From the NCBI RefSeq assembly GCF_006494775.1, contig NZ_CP041146.1, positions 2,046,001-2,110,000 of the forward strand: a DNA stretch of 64,000 nt, read 5' to 3'. Origin of the DNA: Nocardioides humi (GTDB lineage Bacteria; Actinomycetota; Actinomycetes; Propionibacteriales; Nocardioidaceae). Below, piece after piece: positions 1 to 8,302 of this stretch (position 1 is the first letter of the stretch; every line of letters begins with the position of its first letter). Under the pieces are notes generated by a model. It was not told the origin of the DNA. It was given only the letters and a program-made list of their open reading frames with translations, and searched no databases. The position numbers were made by a program, and so were the translations under genes.

Positions 1-28
1 CCCTGATTATCCACTCACGCCCTCAACC

Positions 29-421
29 TCAGGACGTGTCCACCATCATATTCACCAATGGAATTGAACTCCAGGGTAAACTTTCCCTGCAAGTTTCCAG
101 AAGCCCCGCAAATATAGCGGTACCCAGGACTCGTCCAGTACAACTCATCAAGACTCTCAATAATCGACCTGATAGGAGCAACGATCCCCCCGATGCAGAG
201 TCGATGAATGCCAGAGCAAGATCACATCGCCCAATCCGCGCCCTTTCCAGCGACAGATCCGGCCGACGGAGATCGACTTCTATGCCGTCCAACTGCGTCC
301 AGTCAAGGTGCATACCAGCCCACGGGAGTGATTCGAGTTGAGCGATGAAGTCAACCAGATTCTCGGCGGAGACTACCTCCGCGCCGTTCGACGCTACCCA
401 GTCGAGAAGGTGTTGTTGCAC
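29..421 (-). CDS. Putative immunity protein of the Hint-toxin pair
   Basis: This 130-aa protein begins 28 bp inside the end of the toxin gene upstream of it on the same strand, the usual toxin-then-immunity layout of polymorphic toxin tips. No signal peptide or membrane segment is seen. It contains the pattern GMHLDWTQLDGIEVDLRRPDLS and a C-terminal LVNMMVDTS. I do not recognise the family. The immunity role is inferred only from position, size and overlap. Confidence 0.55.
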   Translation of the reverse strand: MQQHLLDWVASNGAEVVSAENLVDFIAQLESLPWAGMHLDWTQLDGIEVDLRRPDLSLERARIGRCDLALAFIDSASGGSLLLSGRLLRVLMSCTGRVLGTAIFAGLLETCRESLPWSSIPLVNMMVDTS

Positions 422-1296
422 AGGCCACTCTCCTTATCTCGGGAAATGAGAGAGCGGCTATAGAAGTCATCCCTCGTTCCACCTTCTACAATATTCGCGC
501 CATACTTCCAAGAGTCGCGTTTCCGCCCACCAGTGCGATCCCACCAGTTCACGTGGAATCCCTTTTTCTCATCCCAGTCGATTCTCCATCCACGAAGTCC
601 GTCCTGGCTCTGACGGCCGGTTACCCTGCCCTTGAAAGGACCGATCTGCTGCACGAAGTCAACGGAGTCGTCGCCTAGGCCCGCCGACTTTCGAGCGTCG
701 GTACGCGCTGCGTTCAAGCTGCCATACCTCCGCGTGGTCTCACCACAGACATTGTGGACGAGGATTTCGTTGTCGCCGACGTGGTAGGTGTGGATCCCTT
801 CGACGCTGAGGTTGTAGGCGAGCGCTTGACGGGTCGACTTCAGTGCCAGTCCCATGACATCGAGCACCCGGCCATCAGCGGCCAAGACCCGCTCCCCTGG
901 ACCAAGGTTGTCGGCCCTCTCGAACCGCTGGTCGGTGACCGACCAGAAGGGGTGGTCCTCGGTAGTGGCGATGACCTCCCCATCAATGACCAGGTCCAGG
1001 ACGGTGTCGTGGTGGACGAAGACCTGCTCGATCCGTTTGGCTACTTGCTCTCCGGTCTCGGGGTCGGTCGCGACGACCTTGTCACCGACTCCGACGTCCT
1101 TGATCGGTTTGTGGGTGCCGTCGGCCATGAGAACCGTTGTCGAGCCGACGAAGGAACAGGACATCGCCGCGGACTTGAAGAGCTTGACCTTCGACGACCA
1201 GCTTGTCAGAGCACGCCCAGTGATTCCGCTGTCCAACATGGTGCTGCCGAGCGCCACGGCGAACGCGATGTGAAGCGCCCCAGGTTTGATGCCGCA
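394..1296 (-). pseudogene. 5'-truncated polymorphic toxin tip: Hint autoprotease plus C-terminal toxin
   Basis: The reading frame continues to about 1383, but the upstream part reads through an IS3 element, so the real gene is cut near 1296. In order it has a short hydrophobic stretch (ALHIAFAVALGSTMLDSG) and a pretoxin Hint domain. The Hint domain starts at CSFVGSTTVLMADG, with its splice-type Cys, and ends HTYHVGDNEILVHN, the His-Asn cleavage site. A toxin domain of about 115 aa follows, containing RGWRIDWDEKKGFHVNWW. Hint domains in Rhs and CDI toxins release the tip by self-cleavage. The toxin family is not recognised. The delivery part is missing, so this is a displaced tip unless it recombines onto the intact Rhs gene. 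Confidence 0.8.
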
Positions 1297-1314
1297 TCCT
1301 TTTGAGTTGGAAGG

Positions 1315-1635
1315 ATGCGAACCATGCCGAAGAAGATCGATCCCGCGGTCAAGGAGCGGTGCGTGCGGCAGGTGCTGGAGCACCTGTCGGAGTGCCCGTC
1401 GCTGACTGCGGCCGCCGAGTCCGTCGCACGCCGCGAGGGGCTCGGGAAGGAGACCGTGCGTCGCTGGGTCGTGCAGGCCCAGATCGACGGCGGGCAGCGC
1501 CAGGGCGCCACGTCGGAGGAGCTGGCTGAGATCAAGGAGCTCAAGGCCAAGGTCCGGCGGCTCGAGGACGATAACGAGATCCTGCGCAGGGCCTCGATTT
1601 TCTTCGCGGGGGAACTCGACCCCCGCAATCGCTGA
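1315..1635 (+). CDS. IS3-family transposase OrfA
   Basis: A 106-aa OrfA with an N-terminal helix-turn-helix (about residues 10-60, AAAESVARREGLGKETVRRWV) and a C-terminal leucine-zipper-like segment (ELKAKVRRLEDDNEILRRAS). It ends in IFFAGELDPRNR, the position where IS3 elements shift frame into OrfB. A second ATG at 1324 is also a plausible start. Confidence 0.85.
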   Translation: MRTMPKKIDPAVKERCVRQVLEHLSECPSLTAAAESVARREGLGKETVRRWVVQAQIDGGQRQGATSEELAEIKELKAKVRRLEDDNEILRRASIFFAGELDPRNR

Positions 1636-2066
1636 TCGTCGCGTTCATCGACGAGCTGCGGGCCAAGAGCCACGCGGTCGAGTCGATCTGCCGAGTCCTG
1701 CGCGAGCAGGGCTGCCAGATCGCCGCGCGGACCTACCGCGACTGGGCACAGAACCACCGCCCGGTCACAGCCAGGACGATCACCGACGCACAGGTCACTA
1801 ATCAGGTCCGTGACCTGGCCTGGACGATCGATAACGAAGGGATGCGAAGGATGACACCCGAAGGGCTCTACGGGCGTCGGAAGATGACCGCGTTGGTGCA
1901 GCGCACCAGCCCGGAAGCATCGCCCGGATCGGTGGACCGGGCGATGAGATCGCTGTCCCTGCAAGGGATTCGGCGATCGAAGGGGATCCGGACCACCATC
2001 CCGGCCAAGGACGGCAAGCGGGCTGGTGACCTTCCTCGATCGGGACTTCACCGCCGAAGCTTCAGC
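1632..2066 (+). pseudogene. IS3-family transposase OrfB, N-terminal fragment
   Basis: The frame running from LIVAFIDELRAKSH through QIAARTYRDW and RMTPEGLYGRRKM to KDGKRAGD is a typical IS3 OrfB N-terminus (HTH_21 region). At about 2035 the family pattern AGDLLDRDFTA is split between two frames, consistent with one extra base. The frame is lost soon after, at about 2066, before the rve catalytic core, so no active transposase can be made. Confidence 0.8.
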
Positions 2067-2078
2067 CGTCCCATCGGA

Positions 2079-2450
2079 TCACCCAATGACCACGTCGACC
2101 ATCGTCGCTTCAGAGACTTCGTCGGCGAAAAGTCTCAGGCGCAGCGAGCCAGGCGGCGCCGGGACATCGACAGCCGAGCCACCCGTTGCATCGGACACGC
2201 GTAGGCTCCCACAGGTGACCTGGAGGGCACCTTCGAAGACCATCTGCCCAGTACCAGGCTCCGCGTCAAGGACGCGGACGGCTACCGATCCTTCGTCCGC
2301 GTGGCGTACTCGGACGACCAAGGCGGAGTGGGCAGCAGTGACCATGTCCTCGGGGCTGGCCCAATCAGGAATCTGCTCGGTGGAACGAGCGTCCGTGACG
2401 AGAAGGACACCCCAGGGGAAGTCGGCGTTGAGCTCAGCGAGCACGGTCAT
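2079..2450 (-). CDS. Putative immunity protein of the Cys4-toxin pair
   Basis: This 123-aa acidic, probably soluble protein starts at an ATG whose ATGA overlaps the stop of the upstream Rhs-toxin fragment (2447-2450), so translation is likely coupled. It reads MTVLAELNADFPWGVLLV and has a beta-rich look (SALVVRVRHADEGSVAVRV). Its stop lies about 13 bp from the truncated IS3 element, so the extreme C-terminus may be altered. The immunity role is inferred from position; the family is not recognised. Confidence 0.65.
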   Translation of the reverse strand: MTVLAELNADFPWGVLLVTDARSTEQIPDWASPEDMVTAAHSALVVRVRHADEGSVAVRVLDAEPGTGQMVFEGALQVTCGSLRVSDATGGSAVDVPAPPGSLRLRLFADEVSEATMVDVVIG

Positions 2451-3764
2451 AGCAGGCCCCTTCTGATGAGGTTGATGATCCATAGACCTTGAGCGTTGCT
2501 GCAGGTCTGGCAGTGCGGGTACAAGACCTGAGGGCCGCCGCCAGCCATGCGCGAGGGAGGCTGATGGTCGCCGATCCAATTCCCGCTCTTGGTGCCTGGC
2601 GTCGTCGCGCCGCAGGAATGGCATCCGTACGCGTCGCCGATCGGGTTCAGAGCGTCACGCTCACTCTGGGTGATCTTACCCGGGGCGCTCGAAGGCACCG
2701 AATCGCGCGCCCACGGACCCGGCTTCAGGAGGTCGTCGCCTACCGCAGGTGTCTTTGCGGCTCGTTCTAGGCCGGCCAGGTCGTCGGCGATCTTGGCGCC
2801 ATGGGCGACCTTGCCGAGGCCGAACGGAACGGCGTAGAGCGCAACATCCACGCCGAGCGCGCCGCAGGAGGAGAGTTCGCGCTTTCCGAAGCAGCCGGTG
2901 ATCTCGTGCCAGGCGTTCTTGGCCATCTGGATACCGATGTCCAACAGCGTCGCGTCGCTCTCACAGTGCTCCCCGAACACCTGGCAGTAAGCCAGTTCCA
3001 CGGCCTCGTAGCCCTCGACGCTGCCCGCACCACCTGCGAATGACCTGAACCAGTTCTCGTAGGCCAGTCGGGCCGCTTCTTCCGGGCTGGCCCCTTCGGC
3101 CCTGGCGCCGTAGATGACGTTCGCGAAGGCTTCCTTATTCTGGAAGTCAGCCAGCGGCGCCCCATCTGCTATATAGCCCTCCGGTGGGACCCACTGCGGC
3201 GGAGAGGCCGCCTTGATGTTGGTGTAGTGGCCCTTGGCGTCGACATTGAAGGAGCAGTCCTCGCCGTTGCATGCCGGCCGGTGCCCGTCGGGGTCGGTCA
3301 TGTTGAGCGGGTTGCCGTTGACGTAGACATAAGTGTTCGCGGTCAACGGGTCGACACCGACCGACAGATCGGTCGACGGACTGGCGACCCGGTAGGTGTC
3401 GGGGGTGGTGAACGCGCCGGTGTCGGGGTCGTAGGTCCGGGTACCCATCTGATAGGTCCCCGTCGATCCGTCACGGATCAGACCCCGGTACCAGGCAGCG
3501 TTACCGGTGGTCGTGACCTGGGTACCGTTGGCGCAGATCTTGTTGCTGTTCGTGACCGTGCTCGGCTCATACGGGTTGCCGTAGGGGTCGTAGACCACCC
3601 CACAACCCAAGACACCGGCACCACCACTCGGGCCCGTGGTGGGGGCGGTGGTGACGGCGGTGACATTGCCGTGACCGTCGGTGTCGAGGAACGCTCTCCC
3701 GGGCGAGGCGTTGAGTTGCTCGTAGGCCATCTGGTTCCCACCCGCGTCGAGCTGGTAGAGCACC
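2447..3764 (-). pseudogene. Rhs core fragment with Cys4 nuclease-like toxin tip (severed by IS256)
   Basis: The upstream half (about 3300-3764) is nearly identical to the Rhs-repeat-associated core of the giant Rhs gene at 11,830-12,310, with YDPYGNPYEPS and VYVNGNPLNMTDPDGH. After the DPDGH junction the sequence diverges into a different tip of about 280 aa. It ends in a Cys-rich module: GDAYGCHSCGATTPGTK, then DHQPPS, then LYPHCQTCSNAQG. CxxC pairs around a DHQP motif look like a zinc-bound HNH-like nuclease tip; that is an inference from motif form. The 5' half was separated by IS256 and continues at 5324-5538. Confidence 0.8.
3757..3764. repeat. IS256 target-site duplication, left copy
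   Basis: The 8 bp agagcacc directly abut the left end of the IS256 element. The same 8 bp occur after its right end (5324-5331), and only once in the uninterrupted paralogous Rhs sequence at about 12,299-12,306. Eight-base duplications are normal for the IS256 family. Confidence 0.9.
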
Positions 3765-3814
3765 GGGGGTGTCAGATGTTCTGTGTAGGGGGTCGGTCCT
3801 GAGGAAGGACCATC

Positions 3815-5268
3815 ATGACCGACACGATGTCCGCTGTGACGGACGAGGCCACCGGGACAGACGTGAACGACAGACCCGCTTCCAAGCGGCCGAGCCGGCT
3901 GGCTGAGCGACGCGCGATCCGCGCCGGGTCGCCGGCCCGGGCGGCGGTGAGTGAGTTGGCCGAGTCGGGCGCGCTGGACGGGTTGTTCGCCAAGATCGAC
4001 GGCGGCGAGCTCGACCTGACCGGTGACGGCGGGTTCGTCACCGAGTTGATCAAGGCCAGCCTCGAGCGCGGGCTGGCCGTCGAGCTCACCGACCACCTGG
4101 GCTACGAGAAGGGCGACCCGGACGCAGCGGCGTTCCCCAACGCCCGCAACGGCACGACCCCGAAGACGCTGGCGACCCAGGCCGGCGACGTCGACCTGGC
4201 CGTGCCGCGCGATCGCGACGGCACCTTCACCCCGCGGCTGGTCCCCAAGGGCGTGCGCCGCCTGGGTGGCCTCGACGACATGATCATCAGCCTGTACGCG
4301 GGCGGGATGACCGTCAGGGACATCGCCGACCACCTCGAGGCCACCCTGGGCACCGAGCTGTCCCACGAGACGATCAGCAACGTCACCGACGCGGTGTGCG
4401 AGGAGATCCTCACCTGGCAGGCCCGACCGCTCGATGCGCTGTACCCGGTGATCTACCTCGACGCGATCATCGTCAAGGTCCGCGACGGCGCGCACGTGCG
4501 GAACAAGTCCGCCCATATCGCCGCCCATATCGCCGCCCATATCGCCGTCGGTGTCGACATGGACGGCACCAAGCACGTGCTGGGGATCTGGCTGCAGCAC
4601 ACCGAGGGCGCGAAGTTCTGGGCCGGGGTCTGCGCCGATCTTGCCAACCGCGGGATCCGCGACGTGCTGATCGTGTGCTGCGACGGCCTCACCGGCCTGC
4701 CCGACGCGATCGAGGCGACCTGGCCGGCAGCGACCGTGCAGACCTGCACCGTGCACCTGATCCGCGCCTCGATGCGCTTCGTCTCCTACAGCGACCGCAA
4801 GGGGGTCGCCGCGGCCCTCAAACCGATCTACACGGCCGTGTCCGCGGCGGCGGCCGAGGAGGCGCTCGACGCCTTCGCGGCCGGGCAGTGGGGCGCCAAG
4901 TACCCCACGCGGTCGCGACCTGGCGCTCGGCGTGGGAGCGGTTCATCCCGTTCCTGGCGTTCCCGCCCGAGCTGCGGCGGGTGATCTACACGACCAACAG
5001 CATCGAGTCGCTGAACTACCAGCTGCGCAAGGTCACCAAGAACCGCGGCCACTTTCCCAACGACGACGCGGTCACCAAGCTGCTGTGGCTGGCGATCTGC
5101 AACATCGAGGACAAACGAGCCCGCGAGCGGGCCAAGGAGAAGGGACGCCCCGCGGCCGAGCGCAAGGCCGCACCCCGCCTGGTCGAAGGACTCGTCGTCA
5201 CGAACTGGAAACAGGCCCTCGCCCAACTCGCCATCGCCTACCCCGACCGCATCAACCCCCACCTGTAA
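3815..5268 (+). pseudogene. IS256-family mutator transposase, frameshifted
   Basis: The start is the ATG after gaggaagg. Frame one gives 365 or more family residues, including HLGYEKGDPDAAAFPNARNG, the first catalytic Asp region YLDAIIVKVRDG and the second, VCCDGLTGLPDAI. At about 4907 the expected KYPTAVATW reads acgcggtcg instead of acggcggtcg, a one-base loss. The rest (WERFIPFLAFPPELRR, TNSIESLNYQLRK with the catalytic Glu, to PDRINPHL) continues in another frame. A 12-bp unit is also triplicated, inserting AHIAAHIA into the catalytic core. Confidence 0.9.
4511..4546 (+). repeat. Three tandem copies of a 12-bp unit inside the transposase gene
   Basis: The unit gcccatatcgcc occurs three times head to tail. 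Related IS256 transposases have one copy here (NK-AHIAVGVDMDG), so eight extra residues are inserted just after the first catalytic Asp region. The repeat is in frame and does not itself break the gene. Confidence 0.9.
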
Positions 5269-5323
5269 CCACTAGAAATCGACCAGAGAGACCGATCCCT
5301 TACACAGAAAAGTTGACACGCTC

Positions 5324-5331
5324 AGAGCACC
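5324..5331. repeat. IS256 target-site duplication, right copy
   Basis: Same 8 bp (agagcacc) as at 3757-3764. It marks the right boundary of the IS256 element. Confidence 0.9.
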
Positions 5332-5538
5332 TCCGGCTTGCTCAACGCACCGTTGACCGCGTCGTACTGACCCACCACCGTGGCCGACAGCCCGTCGTAG
5401 ACATTCTTGGTCGTGCCGCTCTCATCGACATCCCCGGGCAGATCGCCGGACGGGGTGGGGTCATCAACCGTGATCGCGCGTTGCCGGTCGAGCCCGTCGT
5501 AGGTATAGGAGGTGGTCTTCCACATCACCCGGACACAG
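5324..5538 (-). pseudogene. Rhs core fragment, 5' part cut off by IS256
   Basis: Minus-strand translation gives TTSYTYDGLDRQRAITVDD and VYDGLSATVVGQYDAVNGAL, matching 12,300-12,500 of the giant Rhs gene almost base for base. The match stops at about 5538 with an extra base near 5516 relative to the parent (VMWKTTS against GDVKTTS). It is the upstream continuation of the 2447-3764 fragment. Confidence 0.85.
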
Positions 5539-5559
5539 CCGGATTGCCGGCGAAACAGG

Positions 5560-5703
5560 TCATCCCAGCGGGGCGGGATCCAAGAAGACGGCACTGATGG
5601 GTACGAACTCCGATCGCCATGAAGCCAGTTGGGCGCGAACCGTCGGTTCGTCATCCTCAACGTAGTCAGGGATCCGGTCGAGCCCCGGCACATCGCCTAC
5701 AAA
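5560..5703 (-). pseudogene. C-terminal remnant of a possible immunity gene
   Basis: Between the IS3 OrfA remnant and the Rhs fragment an open minus-strand stretch reads GLDRIPDYVEDDEPTVRAQ and then AVFLDPAPLG before a TGA at 5560-5562. It looks like real acidic protein-coding sequence. It has no start of its own and is joined directly to the IS3 remnant at about 5700. By position it would be the immunity gene of a tip now lost. Confidence 0.4.
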
Positions 5704-5995
5704 AACTCGCTGTGGACTTCAGAATCGAGTTCGCCCGCCGCAGCTCGCGGTTCTCACGCTCCAGCTCCGCGATCCGCACAGCATCGGCCGTGGTCGTGCC
5801 CGGCGCCACCCCCGCATCGACCTCGGCCTGCTTGACCCACGTCCGCAACGCCTCCGGATGCACCCCGAGCTGATCCCCGATCCGCTTGTAGACCCCGGTC
5901 CTCGTCGCCGGATCCCGCCGAGCCTCCATGGCCATCCTCGTGGCCCGCTCCCTCAACTCAGCCGGGTACTTACGCTGCGCTGCCATCTGCTCCAT
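5700..5995 (-). pseudogene. IS3-family OrfA remnant
   Basis: The start is the ATG at 5995 (MEQMAAQRKYPAEL) or 5986. The product has the HTH region (RIGDQLGVHPEALRTWVKQAEVD) and the zipper-like end RIAELERENRELRRANSILKS, typical of IS3 OrfA. The reading is lost at about 5700 where the element is cut; no OrfB remains. It differs from the OrfA at 1315, so two separate IS3 insertions struck this locus. Confidence 0.8.
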
Positions 5996-6024
5996 TCCTC
6001 CAGGTTTCGATGTCTCCATCAAAC

Positions 6025-6218
6025 CCGGTGCGCTTCAGCGGCGATGTGTTGTGGTGGACCGACGGGGGCTCGACCGTGTGGTTGATGGCCCCGACGCGAG
6101 TTTCAGCAACACCAGCCATCGTCGCGGACACTGTCGTGATGCCGAGGATCGCCGCCAAGGCGGCGATCAAAGCCCACGGGACAGGGCTATGCGCACGCGC
6201 CGGACCCGGGACTGTCAC
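6025..6218 (-). pseudogene. Truncated secreted toxin N-terminal module (third copy type)
   Basis: It starts with GTG at 6218, whose GTGA overlaps the stop of the preceding immunity gene. It reads MTVPGPARAHSPVPWALIAAL, then a membrane segment (ALIAALAAILGITTVSATMA) and AETRVGA. This parallels the N-terminus of the secreted toxins at 6464 and 8697 (WVLPFLAVIVAVLAIIG, then AETRVRA). The gene is cut by the IS3 remnant near 6010-6025, so its toxin tip is unknown. Confidence 0.6.
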
Positions 6219-6477
6219 AGTCGATCCAACTCATTGCCGGAGGAATCAAACACGATGTAGTCACCGGGGAAAGGAACCCAGACTGCGATGCCGTTCGGCC
6301 AGGCAACGATCTCGACCTCAGCGACAGCGCTAACGGGAAGTTCCAGTGTCACCCAGTCCCCCCGTCAAGAACGAAGGACGTGCCAATCGGCTCGAAGCCA
6401 ATCTCCGACTGCGCACCGAGCGCAACGGAGATTTTGAGCGTCGTCCGGTCCTGCTCCGTTCGGCTACTCCCAAGCAT
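6215..6477 (-). pseudogene. Putative immunity gene, frameshifted in a C run
   Basis: It starts at an ATG 14 bp inside the end of the toxin gene. The first 40 residues (MLGSSRTEQDRTTLKISVAL, then IGTSFVLDGG) stay open until a run of six C on the plus strand (6359-6364). With one base added, the frame continues as DWVTLELPVSAVAEVEIVAW, then PFPGDYIVFDSSGNELDRL and TGA, giving about 87 aa. The quality of the downstream frame argues for a single-base loss, either a sequencing error or a real inactivation that would leave the toxin unguarded. Confidence 0.65.
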
Positions 6478-6982
6478 CGATGATCTCCTGAGCTAATCGA
6501 ACCCTTATGGGTGCGGTCGACCCGCCACGCCCTGCGTCGGCGGCTGCCTGGTAGAAATCACGCAGCTTGATGGCATCGGATCGGCTGGCCAGTCCTCGAA
6601 GGACTTCTGGGCTCCGGGTCCCGAGAAGGCTCTCCGGGTTGCCGTGGGCCCAGATCGGCCCCCCGACCTCCTGCAAGGTTCCGCCCGCGAGCTTCGGGAC
6701 TTCAACGAGTTTAGGCGCTGTGTTTGCGGCAACACCGGTAGCCACCACAACTACGACCCGCGACGGCTCTTCTCCTAGCCGCTGACCTGCAGCAATACGT
6801 TCGGGCGGCCCGACGAGCGGCTCGGCCACAACGCTGGAAGCCCGGACGCGAGTTTCGGCCGTGCCGTCGGTAGCGGCCGACGACGTGGCGGCAAGACCGA
6901 TGATGGCCAGGACCGCGACGATGACGGCTAGGAAGGGCAAGACCCAGCGCGGTGTCGTCCGCTGCCGGATTGAAGCACTCAT
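6464..6982 (-). CDS. Membrane-anchored or secreted toxin with non-Rhs N-terminus
   Basis: A 172-aa protein. I chose the ATG at 6982 (MSASIRQRTTPRW) because it directly precedes the membrane segment; the frame is open upstream but lacks coding character. Residues 15-40 form a signal-anchor (WVLPFLAVIVAVLAIIGLAATSS). A linker (AETRVRA ... PSRVVVVVATGVAAN) follows, then a short tip ending DAIKLRDFYQAAADAGRGG ... IRVRLAQEIIDAWE. That tail is familiar from C-termini of bacterial polymorphic toxins, though I cannot assign an activity. The first 258 bp or so are identical to the start of the 8697 gene. Confidence 0.7.
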   Translation of the reverse strand: MSASIRQRTTPRWVLPFLAVIVAVLAIIGLAATSSAATDGTAETRVRASSVVAEPLVGPPERIAAGQRLGEEPSRVVVVVATGVAANTAPKLVEVPKLAGGTLQEVGGPIWAHGNPESLLGTRSPEVLRGLASRSDAIKLRDFYQAAADAGRGGSTAPIRVRLAQEIIDAWE

Positions 6983-7011
6983 GGGGTCAGTCTCGCAGCG
7001 CTGGCGGCTGG

Positions 7012-7419
7012 TCAGCGGTAGCGGCGTGGTGGTGGTCCGGTGATCGCGTTGAAGAGGTCCTCGATCGCCCGCACGGCCGGCGCCCACTCGTTGTTGTCGA
7101 GCAGCTCCTTGTTCCGAGCCATCCCGGCCAGGTGCTGAACGATCAGGGTGCACGCCCGCGGGGACTGCGCGACCCGGAACTGACAGGTCCCGATGTCGTG
7201 TCCTTTGTCCACGATCGTCTCGTGGCGCTCCACGACCACTCGGTCGACGACCTTCACGATCGTCGCGTCGGGCTTCCGTGCACGCCGCTTCTCATAGGCG
7301 GCCTTGCGGCACGCCGGCGCGCAGTAGACGCGGCGTCGGCCGGTTGACTTCCCGACCGGCATCGGACCGCCGCAGTGCTGACACTCACCGACCGATTGAT
7401 AGCTCCGTGTGATCGCCAT
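7012..7419 (-). CDS. Small zinc-ribbon protein (copy 1)
   Basis: A 135-aa protein from the ATG at 7419 (MAITRSYQSVGECQHCGG); an upstream ATG at 7491 is possible. The N-terminus has CQHCGG, then GRRRVYCAPACRKAAYEKRRARK, a CxxC...CxxxC zinc ribbon with a basic helix of a type common in actinobacterial DNA-associated proteins. The C-terminal half is helical (QHLAGMARNKELLDNNEWAPAV). It ends 29 bp before the secreted toxin start, so the two may be cotranscribed. Function unknown; a regulator is possible. Confidence 0.65.
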   Translation of the reverse strand: MAITRSYQSVGECQHCGGPMPVGKSTGRRRVYCAPACRKAAYEKRRARKPDATIVKVVDRVVVERHETIVDKGHDIGTCQFRVAQSPRACTLIVQHLAGMARNKELLDNNEWAPAVRAIEDLFNAITGPPPRRYR

Positions 7420-7519
7420 GGTCGCTCCCGAGGACCTCGAACTGGTGATCTTCCATGGTGCGCTCGTTTCGTCACCGACGGATGACGCCACGCCCGCCGA
7501 TCACGTCAGTGCAAAGGGT

Positions 7520-7750
7520 GTGTGGCAGTCCTCGTCCGCAGCGACGTGAGCCACCTCGACCTGCTCGTCCAGGTGCTCGTCGACGACGACGTCGCGCTGC
7601 ACGTTCGAACGCGGCCCCAAGGACGAATCCCTGCGGCTCCACCTCGCCGCGCTCGACCAACTCGACCCCGACGAACGCGCCGGCATCCGCGCCCTCATCG
7701 AAGGCGCCCTCCTGCGCCACCAAGCCCGACGCCTCGCACAGACGAGCTGA
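7520..7750 (+). pseudogene. Degraded small plus-strand ORF (copy 1)
   Basis: The one plus-strand candidate in the array. The frame from 7523 reads MAVLVRSDVSHLDLLVQVL. Another frame then continues as TFERGPKDESLRLHLAALDQ and DPDERAGIRALIEGALL to a TGA at 7748-7750. The two parts together look like one small helical protein with a frameshift near 7605. Copy 2 has the same defect. This is weak evidence and the stretch could be noncoding. Confidence 0.3.
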
Positions 7751-8302
7751 CTACTCCACGAGCTTGATAAACCCAGCGGGAACGCTGTCGGTGAGCCACA
7801 CCAGCTCATTGCCTTCGTAGAAACAGGCCCCTGCCGCAGCAGCTCCGGCGGCATCGATCAGCAGGAGGACCGGGCTGGCACTCTTGCGTCGCCCCACCAT
7901 CAGAGCGGTCTCGCGGTCCACCGACAGATGCACGAACTGGCGTCGCATGGGCGCCAGTCCCTCGGCCTGAATCACGGCCCAGGTCTCCGGCGCCGTCCCG
8001 TGGAACAGCCGCGCTGGCGGCGTCGCCACACGCCGCCGGATGCGTCCGGGCACCGAGTGCCCATAGAGCGCCCGGATTCGGTCGCCGTCGAGCTCGTGAC
8101 GACGCTTCGTAGCCGTCGCGAGCATCCGCTCCAGCGCGTCGCGGTCAACCGATCCCCAGGCGCCGCCCTTCTCGCGCAGCGACGCGAGCAGCTGGTCGAC
8201 CGGGGCCCAGCCTTCCTCGTCCAACTCCAACTCGTAGAGCCACGGCGCGTGGCGCAGAGCCTGAGAGACGGCCCGACTTAGATCGACGCCGCTCAACGTC
8301 AC
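7751..8302 (-). CDS. kptA: RNA 2'-phosphotransferase, Tpt1/KptA family (copy 1)
   Basis: A 183-aa protein starting at the GTG (8302) whose GTGA overlaps the stop of the immunity gene. KptA/Tpt1 enzymes move an internal RNA 2'-phosphate to NAD+. All family blocks are seen: LSRAVSQALRHAP, DRIRALYGHSVPG, PPARLFHGT, GLAPMRRQFVHLS, then VLLLIDA and ELVWLTDSVPAGF. The Arg-His-Arg-Arg residues expected in the active site are present in the RH, FHGT, VHLS and GRRK blocks. KptA is normally a solitary gene of unclear bacterial role. Here it is the third gene of a toxin-immunity operon and is duplicated with it, suggesting RNA repair or detoxification linked to the toxin (inference). Confidence 0.9.
   Translation of the reverse strand: MTLSGVDLSRAVSQALRHAPWLYELELDEEGWAPVDQLLASLREKGGAWGSVDRDALERMLATATKRRHELDGDRIRALYGHSVPGRIRRRVATPPARLFHGTAPETWAVIQAEGLAPMRRQFVHLSVDRETALMVGRRKSASPVLLLIDAAGAAAAGACFYEGNELVWLTDSVPAGFIKLVE

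Larger units (their letters stand above)
1300..2066 (+). mobile_element. Truncated IS3-family element
   Basis: It carries an intact orfA and the first part of orfB. The orfB catalytic DDE region is missing because the element stops near 2066, next to the 3' end of an immunity gene. It separates the Hint-toxin tip from the next tip. Both ends are approximate; I did not find clear terminal inverted repeats or a target duplication. Confidence 0.75.
3765..5323 (+). mobile_element. IS256-family insertion sequence (1,559 bp)
   Basis: Ends are set by the 8-bp target duplication. The terminal inverted repeats are about 30 bp and imperfect: the left end begins gggggtgtcagatgttctgt and the right end reads, in reverse, gagcgtgtcaacttttctgt. 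It interrupts an Rhs core sequence whose intact paralogue is elsewhere in the window, so the empty site can be read directly. Confidence 0.92.

Noticed and set aside
2447..4756. 769-aa minus-strand frame covering Rhs core and more
   Set aside because: Only the part up to 3764 is Rhs; the rest reads antisense through the IS256 transposase.
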